A stretch of DNA of 64,000 nucleotides from Closterium sp. NIES-65 (GCA_948144175.1 CANXME010000399.1:1-64000), one strand, 5' to 3'. Counted from the first letter of the stretch, positions 39,923 through 50,089 are shown. Translations and numbers: made by a program. Notes: generated by a model from the sequence alone, not told the origin.

Positions 39923-42900
39923 ATGGCGGGCAACACCTCGGCGGTAGCTGGTGAATCTTCAGCCCAAGATCGTAGCGGCAGCCATGATTCTGGTGTTTCT
40001 GCGCCAAGGGGAGCGCGAACAAGCCAGGGCTCGCTGATCAAGGAGGTGCTGAAAAACTTCACCGTCGAGAAGTTCAATGGTGAGGGCTATGATGATTGGG
40101 CCTGGAAAATGCAACTTTATTTCCGTCAAATCGGATTGCTGAAACTAATGATTGGGGAGGAGCCTAGACCGAGTGACCCCGCCCTTCAGGAAGATTGGGA
40201 CGAGCGCGCCTCGGCTGGCTACTACTTGATGTCGCAGAGTTTGGAGCTGAACCAGCGTCACCACGTCATGCACCTGCTGCCGGAGGTTGAGTGCGGTCCG
40301 AAGGCGTGGACGGTGTTGAAGGAGCTGCACGCCCCGACCTCCGTTGTTGCAACATTGATGCTGGAGAGGGAGCTGTCCGCGTTGCGCCTGAGCGAGGGAG
40401 AGCCGGTGCAACCTGTCCTGGACAAATTGCGCGACCTCTACGCGAAGTTGGCGACCGCAGGAATCACCTACCCGGAGCAAACAAAGTGCTTGAAGATGCT
40501 CTCGCTGCTGCCGGAATCGTGGCTTCAATTTACGAGCGGATTGAGCCTGCCGCAGAACCAGAGCTTGTGGACGCTCGAGTGGGTGCGGACGAAGATTCTG
40601 GAGGAGGACTTCCGTCGCCGCCAACTGAGGGGTGGAGACGACGGCAGCAGCGGCTATGGGATGCAAGGGAGCCGACGTGGCAAAGGACGTGGCTTCGGTG
40701 GTGCTGGACGCGGTGCAAAGAAGGACGACGACTCCAACGACCAACAAGGAGGTACCGGTTGGGGTCGCGGTGCGAAATCTGGACGTGGGGGCAAGTCGGG
40801 TGCTGGTGGCAAAATGAAAGGGAGTTGCTGGTATTGTGAGAAGGAAGGGCACCCCTGGTTTTTGTGCTATAAGAAACCCGATGGATGGACCCCCCAGAAT
40901 CGTCACCAGGATGGCGGCGCGCGGAGGAACCAGAAAAACGGCGCCAACATGGTCGCTGATTCGTCCGACAACAACCCGAAGGGCAACGGCGGTGCGGAGA
41001 AGAAGAAGGAGCGCACCGCGGGCCAATTCTTCCATATGGGAGACAAGGGGGAGCAAGGAGACGCATCTGCTAAGGCTGGAGCAGAGCTGCACCCCCTGGA
41101 CTATTGGGTGTTGGACACAGGCGCTGCTTGGACAATGACGCCGCGCAAGGACCTGCTGGACGACGTACGCGCTGCACCGATTAATGAGGTGTGCTCTGCC
41201 TCTGGACACATGTTGAAGGTGGCTGGTGCGGGACGAGCTGCATTTAAGGGAGCGGATGGCAAGCCGGTGGTACTGAACGACGTTCTCCTCGTCCCCGACC
41301 TGAAGGCCAACCTCATCTCCCTCCGTAAGCTTGGCAAGGCTGGGGTGAACACCAACACGGATGGGGCTCGCACTTATAAGGGGAAGCTGGGCAATCGGGT
41401 GCTTTGGGATCTGCACGAGAGCAAGGACGTGTACAGATCTATGTGGCAGCTGCCGGCGCTGGCGTGGCACGGTGGGGGGCAGGCTGGAGAGGGGTCTGCA
41501 TCCCAGGGGGAGTGCAACGCCGTTGGAGGGGTTGGTGTGAAAGTGTCGGCCAGATCTGGGGAGACAGATTGGGCAACTGCACACCGACGTTTGGGGCATG
41601 TGGCAATGCCTTTGCTGAAGCAGCTGGAGAAGGATGGAGCCGTTAAGGGCTTAAAGCTGAACGGACAACCACCCGATGATAACTGTGAAATTTGCCTCCT
41701 TTCAAAGTTCACCCGTTTCCCCTTCCATAGTGTGGCTGGCAGGAGCAAAAAGCCGTTGGAGCTGGTCCACATGGACTTGGTGGGGCCGCTGCCGGTGCAA
41801 GGGCACAAGGGGGAGCGGTACTTCCTAACCATAGTGGATGACTGGAGCAGGCTAATGTGGGCGTATCCGCTGAAGCAGAAAGATCACGCCGCCTCCACGA
41901 TTCGGGACGATTGGCTGCCGTTAGTGGAGAAGCAAGCGGAGTGTGTCGTGAAGCGGATTAGGACAGATCGGGGTGGTGAGTTCCTTGGAGCTGAGATGAC
42001 GGCCTGGCTCAAGAAGCAGGGCATCCAGAGGGAGCTGACCACGGCTTACACCCCACAGTCCAACGGTGTAGCAGAACGGGCGAACCGGACAATTCTGGAG
42101 ACAGCTAGGGCGCTGCTCATAGAATCTGGGCTGGGCAACTTGATGTGGCCCCATGCTGTTCGGCACGCTACCGTCGCTAGGAACAGGGTACTCACAAAGG
42201 TTGGGGATGACTCGTGGGTGCCGTTGGAGAGGTGGCTTGGGAGGAAGCCGCCGGTGGACATGCTGAGGGTGTTCGGTTGCATGGCAGTCGCCCACGTCCC
42301 CAAGACCTACCGCAGTAAGTTGGGGGCGAGTGCAATCTGGTGTGTCCATTTGGGGCTGGCTGCTGAGAGCAAGGGATGGCTGCTGTGGGAACCTTCCAAG
42401 GGTGTGTTGTTTGACAGCAGGGATGTGAAGTTTGTTGAGGGCATGATGTATGGGAGCTGGGAGAAACAGCCGGAGGCCAGGGTGTCCCAGCAGATGGAGC
42501 AGATTACCATGCAGCTGGACCTGACTCCTAGTGTGTGGGAGGAGGGAGAGGAGGCAGCTGCAGAGGGTGGTGATAAAGAGAAGGTGCGGGAGGCACCTGC
42601 TGGTGGAGGTGATGGTGTGGAGATTAGCGGTAGCACTAGTGGAGCTGCTGGATCCGAGGGAGGAGAGCAGCAGCAGGGGAAAACTAAGAAGCCGAAGGGT
42701 GTTATTATGAAGGGATGGGAGACACCCGTCTCCAGGCCAGGACGTACCCGTATGGCTACTAAGAAGCTGACTGCAGGAGCTGATGTAGCGGAGCAGCAGC
42801 TTGGGACCGAGGAGGCATTGCTGATTCTACCGCATGGCTATGACCCGGATGAGGAGGATCAACCTGCGTACTGTTTTCTTGCCCCTGCACCAGAGGAACC

Positions 42901-44503
42901 AGCTAGCATGGAGGAGGCATTAGCTGGACCAGATAGGGACAAATGGCTAGCTTCCAGGGATGCTGAGTACCAGAGCCTGCTGGAGAATGGGACTTGGGAA
43001 CTAGTGGTGCTGCCTGAGGGAAAGAAAGCGGTACAATGCAAGTGGGTGCTAAGGATCAAGACTGACGACAAGGGGCAGGTCACCATCTACAAGAGTAGGT
43101 TGGTGGCTAAGGGGTTTATGCAGAAGGAGAAGCGGGACTTCAATGAGATCTTTGCTCCCACTGCCAAACCCCCTACCCTTCGTGTCTTGTTGGCAGATGC
43201 AGCCGTTGGTGGGAAGTTCATTATCCAGATGGATATATCAACGGCATTCCTCAATGGGATTTTAGAGGAGGAGGTGTTCATGACGCAGCCGCCTGGGTAT
43301 GAGGATGGTACGGGCAGGGTGTGCAAGCTGAAAAAGTCCATCTACGGCTTGAAGCAGGCGCCACGCTGCTGGTACCAGAAGTTGGCAGCTGTTTTAGAGG
43401 AGATGGGATTCAGGACCAGCAGCTGTGATGAGAGCCTCTTTCTCAAGGGGGAGGGGGAGAAGCTGGTGCTGTTTCTGGTCTATGTGGACGACATTCTTCT
43501 CTTTAGCAGCAGCATGAAGGAGATCCAGAAGGTGCAGCAGCAGCTGATGGAGAACTTCAAGTGCAAGAACCTTGGGGAGGTAAAGTACTACCTCGGGATG
43601 CACGTGGAGAGGGATCTGGATCACAGGTGGTTGAAGCTGCACCAGGAGAAGTTCATCAAGGAGCTTGGGGAGAAGTACGGAATTGAGAATGAGCGCAAGG
43701 TTGCAACTCCCCTGCCAGCAGAATTCAAGCTTGTGAAAGCTGCAGAGGATGAAGGGGTTGAAGCTGAGGAGCAGCAGCAATTTCAGTCCTTGGTGGGCAG
43801 CCTCTTGTATGCAGCAGTTCACACGAGGCCCGACATCTCTTTCTCGGTTGGGCAGCTGGCTAGGGTAGTGCAGAATCCATCAGAGGAGCAGGTGGATGCA
43901 GCTGAGCGTGTGGTGAAGTATCTGAACTCTCACCCAAGCATTGGAGTTCAATACTCCGCATCTGCACAGGTGAAGCAGAAAGGGGTTGAGGTGCTGAAAG
44001 AGAAGGGGGAGAGGCTTGGAGAAGGCAAGCTTTTTCTCACTTGCTTTACTGATGCTACGTGGGCCTCTGAGAAGGAGGATTCCTCATCTGTGGGAGGATA
44101 CATCTGCGTAGTTGGGGGAGGACCGGTTAGTTGGAGGTCAAAGAAGCAGACGGAGACAGCACTCTCTTCCGTGGAATCAGAGTACATGGCGATGTTCCAT
44201 GGGGTGAAGGAGGTGATTTGGCTGAGGAGGCTGTTGGAGGAGATTGGCCAGGAGCAAAAGGTTGCTACGCCGCTGTTTTGTGATAGCAAGGGAGCTCTTG
44301 GGATGGCCAGGAACGCTGTGCTTCATGGGCTCAATAAGCACATGCGTATCAAGTGGCACTGGCTGCGTAAGGAGGTGAAGAGGGGGACGGTGAATCCGAT
44401 CTACATCAAGACTCACCAGCAGCCAGCAGACTTCCTCACCAAGAGGCTTGCGGATGAGTCTCATTGGCGTTGTGTGCGCATGAGTGGAATGAGCATGAAC
44501 TAG
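39923..44503 (+). CDS. Gag-Pol polyprotein of A5 (Ty1/copia)
   Basis: This 1526-residue polyprotein has no lesion. In order it encodes Gag, the knuckle CWYCEKEGHPWFLC (302-315), protease VLDTGAAW (398), the pre-integrase zinc region, integrase with HMDLVGPL, TDRGGEF and NGVAERANR, RT with FLVYVDDILLF, and RNase H with TDATWAS, VESEYMA and CDSKGAL. Length and order fit copia. It acts in cytoplasmic virus-like particles and then in the nucleus. It differs from A2 at only a few bases, such as near 41947, 42587 and 43273. With identical LTRs this is the best candidate for a mobile source copy. Confidence 0.97.
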   Translation: MAGNTSAVAGESSAQDRSGSHDSGVSAPRGARTSQGSLIKEVLKNFTVEKFNGEGYDDWAWKMQLYFRQIGLLKLMIGEEPRPSDPALQEDWDERASAGYYLMSQSLELNQRHHVMHLLPEVECGPKAWTVLKELHAPTSVVATLMLERELSALRLSEGEPVQPVLDKLRDLYAKLATAGITYPEQTKCLKMLSLLPESWLQFTSGLSLPQNQSLWTLEWVRTKILEEDFRRRQLRGGDDGSSGYGMQGSRRGKGRGFGGAGRGAKKDDDSNDQQGGTGWGRGAKSGRGGKSGAGGKMKGSCWYCEKEGHPWFLCYKKPDGWTPQNRHQDGGARRNQKNGANMVADSSDNNPKGNGGAEKKKERTAGQFFHMGDKGEQGDASAKAGAELHPLDYWVLDTGAAWTMTPRKDLLDDVRAAPINEVCSASGHMLKVAGAGRAAFKGADGKPVVLNDVLLVPDLKANLISLRKLGKAGVNTNTDGARTYKGKLGNRVLWDLHESKDVYRSMWQLPALAWHGGGQAGEGSASQGECNAVGGVGVKVSARSGETDWATAHRRLGHVAMPLLKQLEKDGAVKGLKLNGQPPDDNCEICLLSKFTRFPFHSVAGRSKKPLELVHMDLVGPLPVQGHKGERYFLTIVDDWSRLMWAYPLKQKDHAASTIRDDWLPLVEKQAECVVKRIRTDRGGEFLGAEMTAWLKKQGIQRELTTAYTPQSNGVAERANRTILETARALLIESGLGNLMWPHAVRHATVARNRVLTKVGDDSWVPLERWLGRKPPVDMLRVFGCMAVAHVPKTYRSKLGASAIWCVHLGLAAESKGWLLWEPSKGVLFDSRDVKFVEGMMYGSWEKQPEARVSQQMEQITMQLDLTPSVWEEGEEAAAEGGDKEKVREAPAGGGDGVEISGSTSGAAGSEGGEQQQGKTKKPKGVIMKGWETPVSRPGRTRMATKKLTAGADVAEQQLGTEEALLILPHGYDPDEEDQPAYCFLAPAPEEPASMEEALAGPDRDKWLASRDAEYQSLLENGTWELVVLPEGKKAVQCKWVLRIKTDDKGQVTIYKSRLVAKGFMQKEKRDFNEIFAPTAKPPTLRVLLADAAVGGKFIIQMDISTAFLNGILEEEVFMTQPPGYEDGTGRVCKLKKSIYGLKQAPRCWYQKLAAVLEEMGFRTSSCDESLFLKGEGEKLVLFLVYVDDILLFSSSMKEIQKVQQQLMENFKCKNLGEVKYYLGMHVERDLDHRWLKLHQEKFIKELGEKYGIENERKVATPLPAEFKLVKAAEDEGVEAEEQQQFQSLVGSLLYAAVHTRPDISFSVGQLARVVQNPSEEQVDAAERVVKYLNSHPSIGVQYSASAQVKQKGVEVLKEKGERLGEGKLFLTCFTDATWASEKEDSSSVGGYICVVGGGPVSWRSKKQTETALSSVESEYMAMFHGVKEVIWLRRLLEEIGQEQKVATPLFCDSKGALGMARNAVLHGLNKHMRIKWHWLRKEVKRGTVNPIYIKTHQQPADFLTKRLADESHWRCVRMSGMSMN

Positions 44504-44545
44504 TATGGAATGATGGGGATGCAGCCGGCAGGCTGAGGGGGAGTG

Positions 44546-45639
44546 TGTTGGGTGCAAATTCACATTGCACGACATCCTGCCGTCTGTTTGTACGAGTATG
44601 CGTGTGCGAATGCATTTGCGTGTGAATGGTATGTTTGTGTGTTTGTTTGCTTTCGCAATTTTCGCTTGAAGCATTTGCAGGTACTCGCAAAATGTGCGCT
44701 TCGGCATAACATTGTACGCGCTATGAACAGTACAAGCAGAAAGGACGAGCTCGCAAAGGAACCCAAGATGGAAGCTTTGCGGTTCAACTTACTTGATTGC
44801 GCAGATTCAGTTCTATCCAACTCGAAATTGTACTGTTTTGTTTGGTTGACTATAGTGTAGCAGGGCAGGCACTATAGGGGTACAATTTAGGTGAAGGTTG
44901 GATGTTGTTTGTCTGTATCTGCATGCTACAGGGCCAGGGGAAACCAGCGGAACCAGCATTTGGCTGGTTGGGCAAAGACAAAACAGGTTCTGTTTTTAGG
45001 ACCTGAACCTGGTTGTTGTTTTTCCCAGGTTGGAAAAACAGAACCAGAGGTTGTTCACCAACCTATCACCTGCTATTTTGTCCAGCCAGGTTGGTTCTGT
45101 TGCTTGGAATTATTTGGGATCATCCCTGGTTGTTCCCAGGTTGATTCCCAAGGTCCTTGCTAGCTAGAGCTATTTATTCCTTCTCTGTTTGTACCTGAAT
45201 ATAGTGAAATTGATTCAAGCGAATTCCTTCCTTGCTGGAATTTCTTTTCTACGCGGTGCGACGGCGGAATGCTACCCGAGTCAACGCTAGTACGCTAGCA
45301 CTCCAACGCTAGGCTAACGCTGTCCGAGCCATAACTTCGTAATGGCAGAACTTTTCGCGAGGCAACTTGGCTTATTTTAAAGCTCTTAGAGTGAGCTTCG
45401 ATATAGGAAATTCTCAGCTTAATCCGATCGACGGTCTGCACGATACGCTGCGCGACGTTCAAGGTACTCTTGCTGTTTTGACTAAGTCCCTCTTGATCCC
45501 TCTCTCTACAAACTCGGACCCGAGGATAGGGGCTGGTCTTGTACCAGGCACCCAAGGACCCTTGGAGGTGACCCCGAGGAGAGGTTTTAAGTGTGATAAA
45601 GTCTTAATAGCTTGAGTTTATTAGGCCCTTACACCAACA
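44546..45639 (+). repeat. 3' LTR of A5
   Basis: This 1094-bp repeat is preceded by the PPT (CTGAGGGGGAG plus TG) and followed by TCCT and the integrase region of I. Confidence 0.95.
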
Positions 45640-45643
45640 TCCT

Positions 45644-46332
45644 CGTCGTTCCCCCCCACCACGGCTCCCTTCTAGACCCTGCACTTGGACGTCTGGGGCC
45701 CCTCCCCGGTCCTTGGCCCACGTCAGGAGCGCTACTTCCTGATTGTGGTGGACGACTATTCCTGCTACACCACGATTTTCCCCTTGCGACGGAAGGCCGA
45801 CGTGCCTACCGTCCTCAAGCCGTGGCTAATAGCGTGGGGTGGCGCCCAGGACCTGTGTGGGCTTCGCCTACACTCGGACCATGGTGGTGAGTTTTCTTCC
45901 ACTCGCCTGAAGATGTTCTGTCAGGGTCTGGGGATCCTCCAGTTTTTCACGTTACCGGCCTCTCCGCAACACAACGCGGTAGCGGAGCGACGCATCAGCC
46001 TGGTCATGGAGGTTGTCCGGACCTCCATGTGTCGTGCCGGTGCCCCCCAGTTCTTGTGGCCTCAGGCAGTCCGCTACGCACGTCCACGGGTGACGCCGGT
46101 CTCCCTTTGGACAGGTTCTTCGGGCGTAGCAGCTAACTTCCGTGTCTGGGGTTCGCTGGCTCACGTTTGCGCCCCTGGCGCGAACAAGTTGTCTCCGCGC
46201 ACTCGTGCCTGCATCTTCCTTGGCTTCCCTTTGGACGCCTCCGCCTGGGTGTTCTACGACCTGCTCACCAACCAGTTCTTTGCTTCACAGGACGTCAGAT
46301 TCGACGAGTCTGTCTGTTACTACAGGAGTTGA
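45644..46332 (+). pseudogene. Family B integrase of I
   Basis: After a TAG near 45674 the core runs open for about 215 residues: LDVWGP (first D), ERYFLIVVDDYSCYTT, LHSDHGGEF (second D) and HNAVAERR (catalytic E), then the C-terminal FRVWGSLAHV and FLGFPLDASAWVFYD. All three catalytic residues are present, but no complete polyprotein can be made because RT and RNase H are lost. Confidence 0.87.
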
Positions 46333-47970
46333 CCCCACCGAGGTACTGAGGCCTTTCCCCCCCCCCCTGTTCCTCACTCTTGAGCCCCCACCAGTCGCTC
46401 CGATAGCCCCCCCCCCCCCCCCTTCGCGTCCTGCCCCGTCAGGTGTGTCGCACGTCACTCCGCACTCGTCCCCCCCGCAGCGTCCAGTTCCTGTCGTGTC
46501 ATGGGGTGCGGAGGGTGCAGTTGCGGAGGGTGAGGGTACTGGGGCTGAAGGAGCTGGTGGTGTCAGCTCTGGGGGTGCAGGGGTTGTGGGCGTGGAGGTC
46601 ACTCCTGTGGAGGACACGGTAGCCTCCAGTCAGCGGCCTCGCCCTGCCTCACCCCCTGGCTTCCCGTCCGTCCCGCAGTTTCCTTCTCGTTCTTCTCTAC
46701 GGGGAGTTACTGTGGAGCGTGTTGGTGTTCCTATGGGAGGTACTGGAGGCCCCGGGGGTGTCGGTGGTGGAGGTGCTGGTTCTGGGGGTGCTGGAGCTGG
46801 AGGCACTGGCACTGTGGCGCCTACATCGCGCACTATACGTTTCCTGACCCGTGAGCAGCGTCTCCTCCGGTTGGAGAGGGAGGAGCGTGAGCGGTTTGAG
46901 AGGGAACAACAGCAGCAGCAGCAGCAGCAGCAGGAGAGAGTAGAGGAGGAGTCACAGTAGCAGCAGCAGCAGGAGAGCGTAGAGGAGGAGTCACAGCAGC
47001 AGCAGCAGCAAGAGAGAGTAAAGGAGGAGTCACAGCAGTAGCACGAGAGGGTAGCGCACGAGTCCCGGTCGCAGTAGCGGGTTCAGCTGCAGCCGCAGCA
47101 AGAGAGGGTAGAGGAGGAGTCACGGCCGCACCAGGAGAGGGTAGAGCAGGAGTCCCGCCCCCAGCGGGAGGTGCAGTTACAGACACAACAGGAGAGAGTA
47201 GAGGAGCAGTCACGGCAGCACCAGGAGAGGGTAGAGCAGGAGTCCCACCCGCAGCAGCAGGTGCAGTTACAGACCCAGCAGGAAAGAGTAGAGGAGGAGT
47301 CACGGCCGTAGCAGGAGAGGGTAGTGCAGGAGTCCCGGTCGCAGTAGCGGGTGCAGCTGCAGTCGCAGCAGGAGAGAGCAGAGGCGGAGCCATAGGAGCA
47401 GCAGCAGGGGCTGGTACCATTGCAGCAGACGCCAGAGAAGGCGGAGCAGCAGCGACTGCGACTACGCGACCTCCCCGACCCAGCACCTGCACGTTTTGTT
47501 CGTGGTTCCCTACCGTCCCCTCCTGTTTCCCCTATTGAGTCCCATTCCTCATCCCAGTGGACTCGTCGTTCCTCCCTCAGTCGTGCTGTGTCCCCAGAGC
47601 GTCGTCGGTCCCGTCACCGTGCAGACGGTCCATTCCACCTTGTTCTTCGCTCTTGTGTTCCATCTCCTCTTGTCCTTCCACAGCTCCCTGGGTCATCACT
47701 CACAGTGCTTCACGACCTGTTGTCCTAGTACGTGTGTGCCTCCCGTCCTGTCGTCTCCCGTGTTTTGTCCACGTTGGTCACTCACCCGAGAGCACCTCTG
47801 TCGCCTGTCTCAACTCTTGTTACCACTGTCGCTGGCTTTGCCTCTTCCCACCGCCTTCACAACGCCGTTCTCTGGGGGTGCTCCTGTCTTTCCCTTGGAG
47901 GTCAACAAGGATAGGCATTTCGAGCTTGGTTTCCTTGCTGCCACTGTTCCTTATCTCTACTATACTACGC
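46333..47970 (+). pseudogene. Repetitive integrase-RT linker of I
   Basis: A Pro/Gly/Val-rich stretch (46340-46860, with runs of 12 or more C near 46410) leads into a Gln/Glu-rich tandem repeat (46900-47400; units like QQERVEEES). A Ser/Pro/Arg-rich tail ends at the GLP-type pre-RT segment. Several CAG codons in the repeat have become TAG. The glutamine/glutamate part would be helical or coiled if translated. Its function is unknown. Confidence 0.7.
46900..47400 (+). repeat. CAG/GAGAGGGTAGAGGAG tandem repeat in I
   Basis: Degenerate units combine CAGCAG runs with AGGAGAGGGTAGAGGAGGA and GTCACGG/GTCCCGG. Roughly ten units are seen, with different interruptions (GCAGTTACAGAC inserted in some). 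It was in-frame in the ancestral coding sequence. Confidence 0.8.
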
Positions 47971-48225
47971 CATGCTACTTGACTACGCCGCCTTGACTAC
48001 GCCATGCTACTTGCCCCTGGATCCAGACGCCCTTGACATCCTGATCCCTCGCACTCACGCCGAGGCGGTCTCGGGACCTTGGGCTTTGTACTGGATAGCA
48101 GCGGAGGAGGCGGAGATGGCATCTTATAGGTCCACAGGCACTTGCGTCAACACAGACCCACCACCTAACCCGTTGCTTGCTCTTGTTGTTTCTACAGGAC
48201 TACCGTCACCTAGACTATGGGAATG

Positions 48226-48321
48226 TGTCAAACTATAATTTTTTAGTCTGTGTAGTTCTAGTCTAGGTGTTCTCCCTTGTGTTATTTTGTACTTGCACTA
48301 GGGTTAGGTTTTGCATATATC
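48226..48321 (+). repeat. 3' LTR remnant of I
   Basis: TGTCAAACTATAATTTTTTAG follows the PPT-like ACTATGGGAATG and matches 37657 onward. It is cut by LTR J at 48322. Confidence 0.7.
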
Positions 48322-48446
48322 GGTCAAACTTCTATGCTATAGTCTGTGTAGGCTGTAGTGGGGTAGACTATATGGGGTACAACATTTCTAGGTTATCCTA
48401 CTTGTACCCACCTCTTTCCTAGTTCATCCATTCCTCATTCTTCACA
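48322..48446 (+). repeat. 5' LTR of J
   Basis: This 125-bp repeat begins GGTCAAACTTC (probably TGTCAAAC with a first-base change) and ends CATTCTTCACA. It is close to the 3' LTR of D. The PBS TGGTATAGAGCAGG begins at 48447, one base short of the usual TGGTATCAGAGC. Confidence 0.78.
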
Positions 48447-48529
48447 TGGTATAGAGCAGGTTCCCTCGTGGGAACGCTTCTCAAGGACCACCACTGAACT
48501 CGATTTTTCCCACCCGAGGCGCGCCCCGT

Positions 48530-49330
48530 AGGCCGCCCTTACGACGCGCTCCCTTAGCGGCCCCTCTCACGGCCCCTCGCGCCACCCTTAGCGGCCCCGT
48601 CGCCGTCCTTTGCGGCCCCGTCGCCACCCCTCTAGGCCCCTTACGGCCCCTTTGCGGCCCGGTCGCCGCCCCTCTAGGCCCCGTCGCCGCCCCTCTAGGC
48701 CCCTCACGGCCTCTACGCGGCCCCGTTGCCGCCGCTCTAGGCCCCGTGGCCACCCCTCTAGGCCCCTCGCCGCCCCTTCGCGGCCCCGTCGCCGCCCCTA
48801 GTGGCCCCGTCGCCGCCTCTCTAGACCCCTTACGGCCCCTTCGCGGCCTCGTCGCCGCCCCTCTAGGCCCCTTGCAGCCCCTCTGCGGCCCCGTTGCCGC
48901 CCCTAGCGGCCCCGTCGCCGCCCCTGGAGGCCCCGTCGCCGCCCTTCGCGGCCACCTCGCCGCCCTTCGTGGCCCCGTTGCCCCCCCTAGCGGCCCCGTC
49001 GCCACTCTTCACGGCCTCGTAGACGCCCCTAGCGGCCCCGTCGCCGCCCTTTCACGACCCTATTGCCGCCTCTGCCAGCCCCGTTGCCGCCCTTCACGGC
49101 CCCTTCACCGCCGACCCGCCCAGCAGCCGAGCCGCCAAGCCGTCCAGCACCCGAGCAGCCGAGCCACCGAGCCGCCCAGCAGCCAAGCCGCCGAGCCGCC
49201 CAATACCTGAGCCACCGAGCCGCCGAGCCGCCCAGCAGCCGAGCCGCCGAGCCGCCCAGCAGCCGAGCCGCCGAGCAGCTACCGTCGAGCCACCACTGCC
49301 ACTACCGAGCCGCTGCCACCGCTATTGTAG
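48530..49330 (+). repeat. GC-rich tandem leader of J
   Basis: The first part has dozens of degenerate units of about 20 bases (GGCCCCGTCGCCGCCCCT). From 49110 shorter units follow (GCCGAGCCGCCCAGCA). It lies between PBS and gag. Open frames exist on both strands but encode only Pro/Arg/Ala or Gly/Arg/Pro repeats, so they are not called as genes. Confidence 0.82.
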
Positions 49331-49405
49331 CCCTGCTCCTTCCGGCGCGCCCCGGCCCTACCCACCCAGACTGGTGAGAGCCCTCCCTGCTAGACCACTG
49401 CTATC

Positions 49406-49880
49406 ATGGCTACCCCCAGTGTCCTTACCATTGATGCTGAGGGTCGTGCTGTTGACTTCGAGGTCTGGATCGATGACCTGCAGCTTTTCCTACAGTGCGA
49501 TAGGGCAGACAGACTCTCCCTGTTCGATCTCACCTCTGGTGCCTCTCCTGCCCCGCCTACTGATGCTGATAGCACTGTTTGCTCACAGTGGGCCACGCGA
49601 GATGCTACTGCCCATCTTGTTGTGCGTCGCCACTTACCGACCGCTGAGCGTGCGCATTTTAGTCAGTACAAGAATGCTAAGATGTTGTACGACGTTGTAG
49701 TTGCACGCTACTCTTCCCCTGCCACTGCTGCTCTTAGCCGCCTCATACTGCCGTACCTGTTTCCCGACCTCGCCGCCTTTCCGACCATTGCTGACCTCGT
49801 TACGCACCTTCGCACTAGTGACACCCGCTACTGAGCTGCGCCTTCTGCTGATTTCTGCGCCAAGAACCCCCCCCCCCCCA
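49406..49880 (+). pseudogene. Gag N-terminal fragment of J
   Basis: The start MATPSVLTIDAEGRAVDFE is followed by DDLQLFLQCD, AHLVVRRHLP and LVTHLRTSDTRY, then TGA. This is a UBN2-like copia Gag (about 140 residues) with hydrophobic helices. A run of 13 C near 49870 precedes the break. The start is the first ATG after the leader, shared with K (50970). Confidence 0.8.
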
Positions 49881-49887
49881 TGTACAT

Positions 49888-50012
49888 TGTCAATCTCATA
49901 TTATCTAGCTTGTGTAGGCTATAGTGGGGTAGACTCTATGGGGTACAGTTTCCTAGGGTTTCCTGCTTGTACCCAACCTTGTGCTAGTTCATTCACTCCT
50001 TCTTTCTTCACA
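49888..50012 (+). repeat. 5' LTR of K
   Basis: This 125-bp repeat runs from TGTCAATCTCATATT to CTTTCTTCACA. The PBS TGGTATAGAGCAGG at 50013 is the same as in J. Confidence 0.85.
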
Positions 50013-50089
50013 TGGTATAGAGCAGGTTCCCTCGTGGGAACGCTTCCTTGGGCCCACCACTAAAATATTTTTTCTGACCGGAGCGTCAG

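Larger units (their letters stand above)
38783..45639 (+). mobile_element. Copia family A copy A5, complete and youngest
   Basis: This 6857-bp element has two 1094-bp LTRs that look identical by eye and an open gag-pol. It sits in element I just before the integrase core. The flanks do not show the usual 5-bp duplication: TCCT occurs at 38777-38780 and 45640-45643, and two extra bases TG (38781-38782) separate the left TCCT from the LTR. The interior is almost identical to A2. Confidence 0.95.
37751..48321 (+). mobile_element. Copia family B element I, split by A5
   Basis: The left part (protease, 37751-38780) and right part (integrase, linker, PPT, LTR start; 45644-48321) join cleanly once A5 is removed. 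RT and RNase H are deleted: the text jumps near 48170 from the pre-RT segment to the 3' untranslated region seen at 37609 in H. The 5' LTR and gag are absent. Confidence 0.78.
48322..49887 (+). mobile_element. Copia family B element J, left part only
   Basis: LTR, PBS, GC-rich leader and the beginning of gag are present. The reading stops at 49887, where LTR K starts. K probably inserted into J, since the J gag text breaks at a position that continues in K gag; the right half of J is not seen. Confidence 0.8.

Noticed and set aside
46908-46933. CAG trinucleotide microsatellite as an independent locus
   Set aside because: It is part of a longer degenerate coding repeat in the I linker, so it was not listed separately.
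48481-49005. 174-codon minus-strand frame of GATGP-type repeats
   Set aside because: It is the reverse reading of the GC-rich leader array of J and has no non-repeat part.
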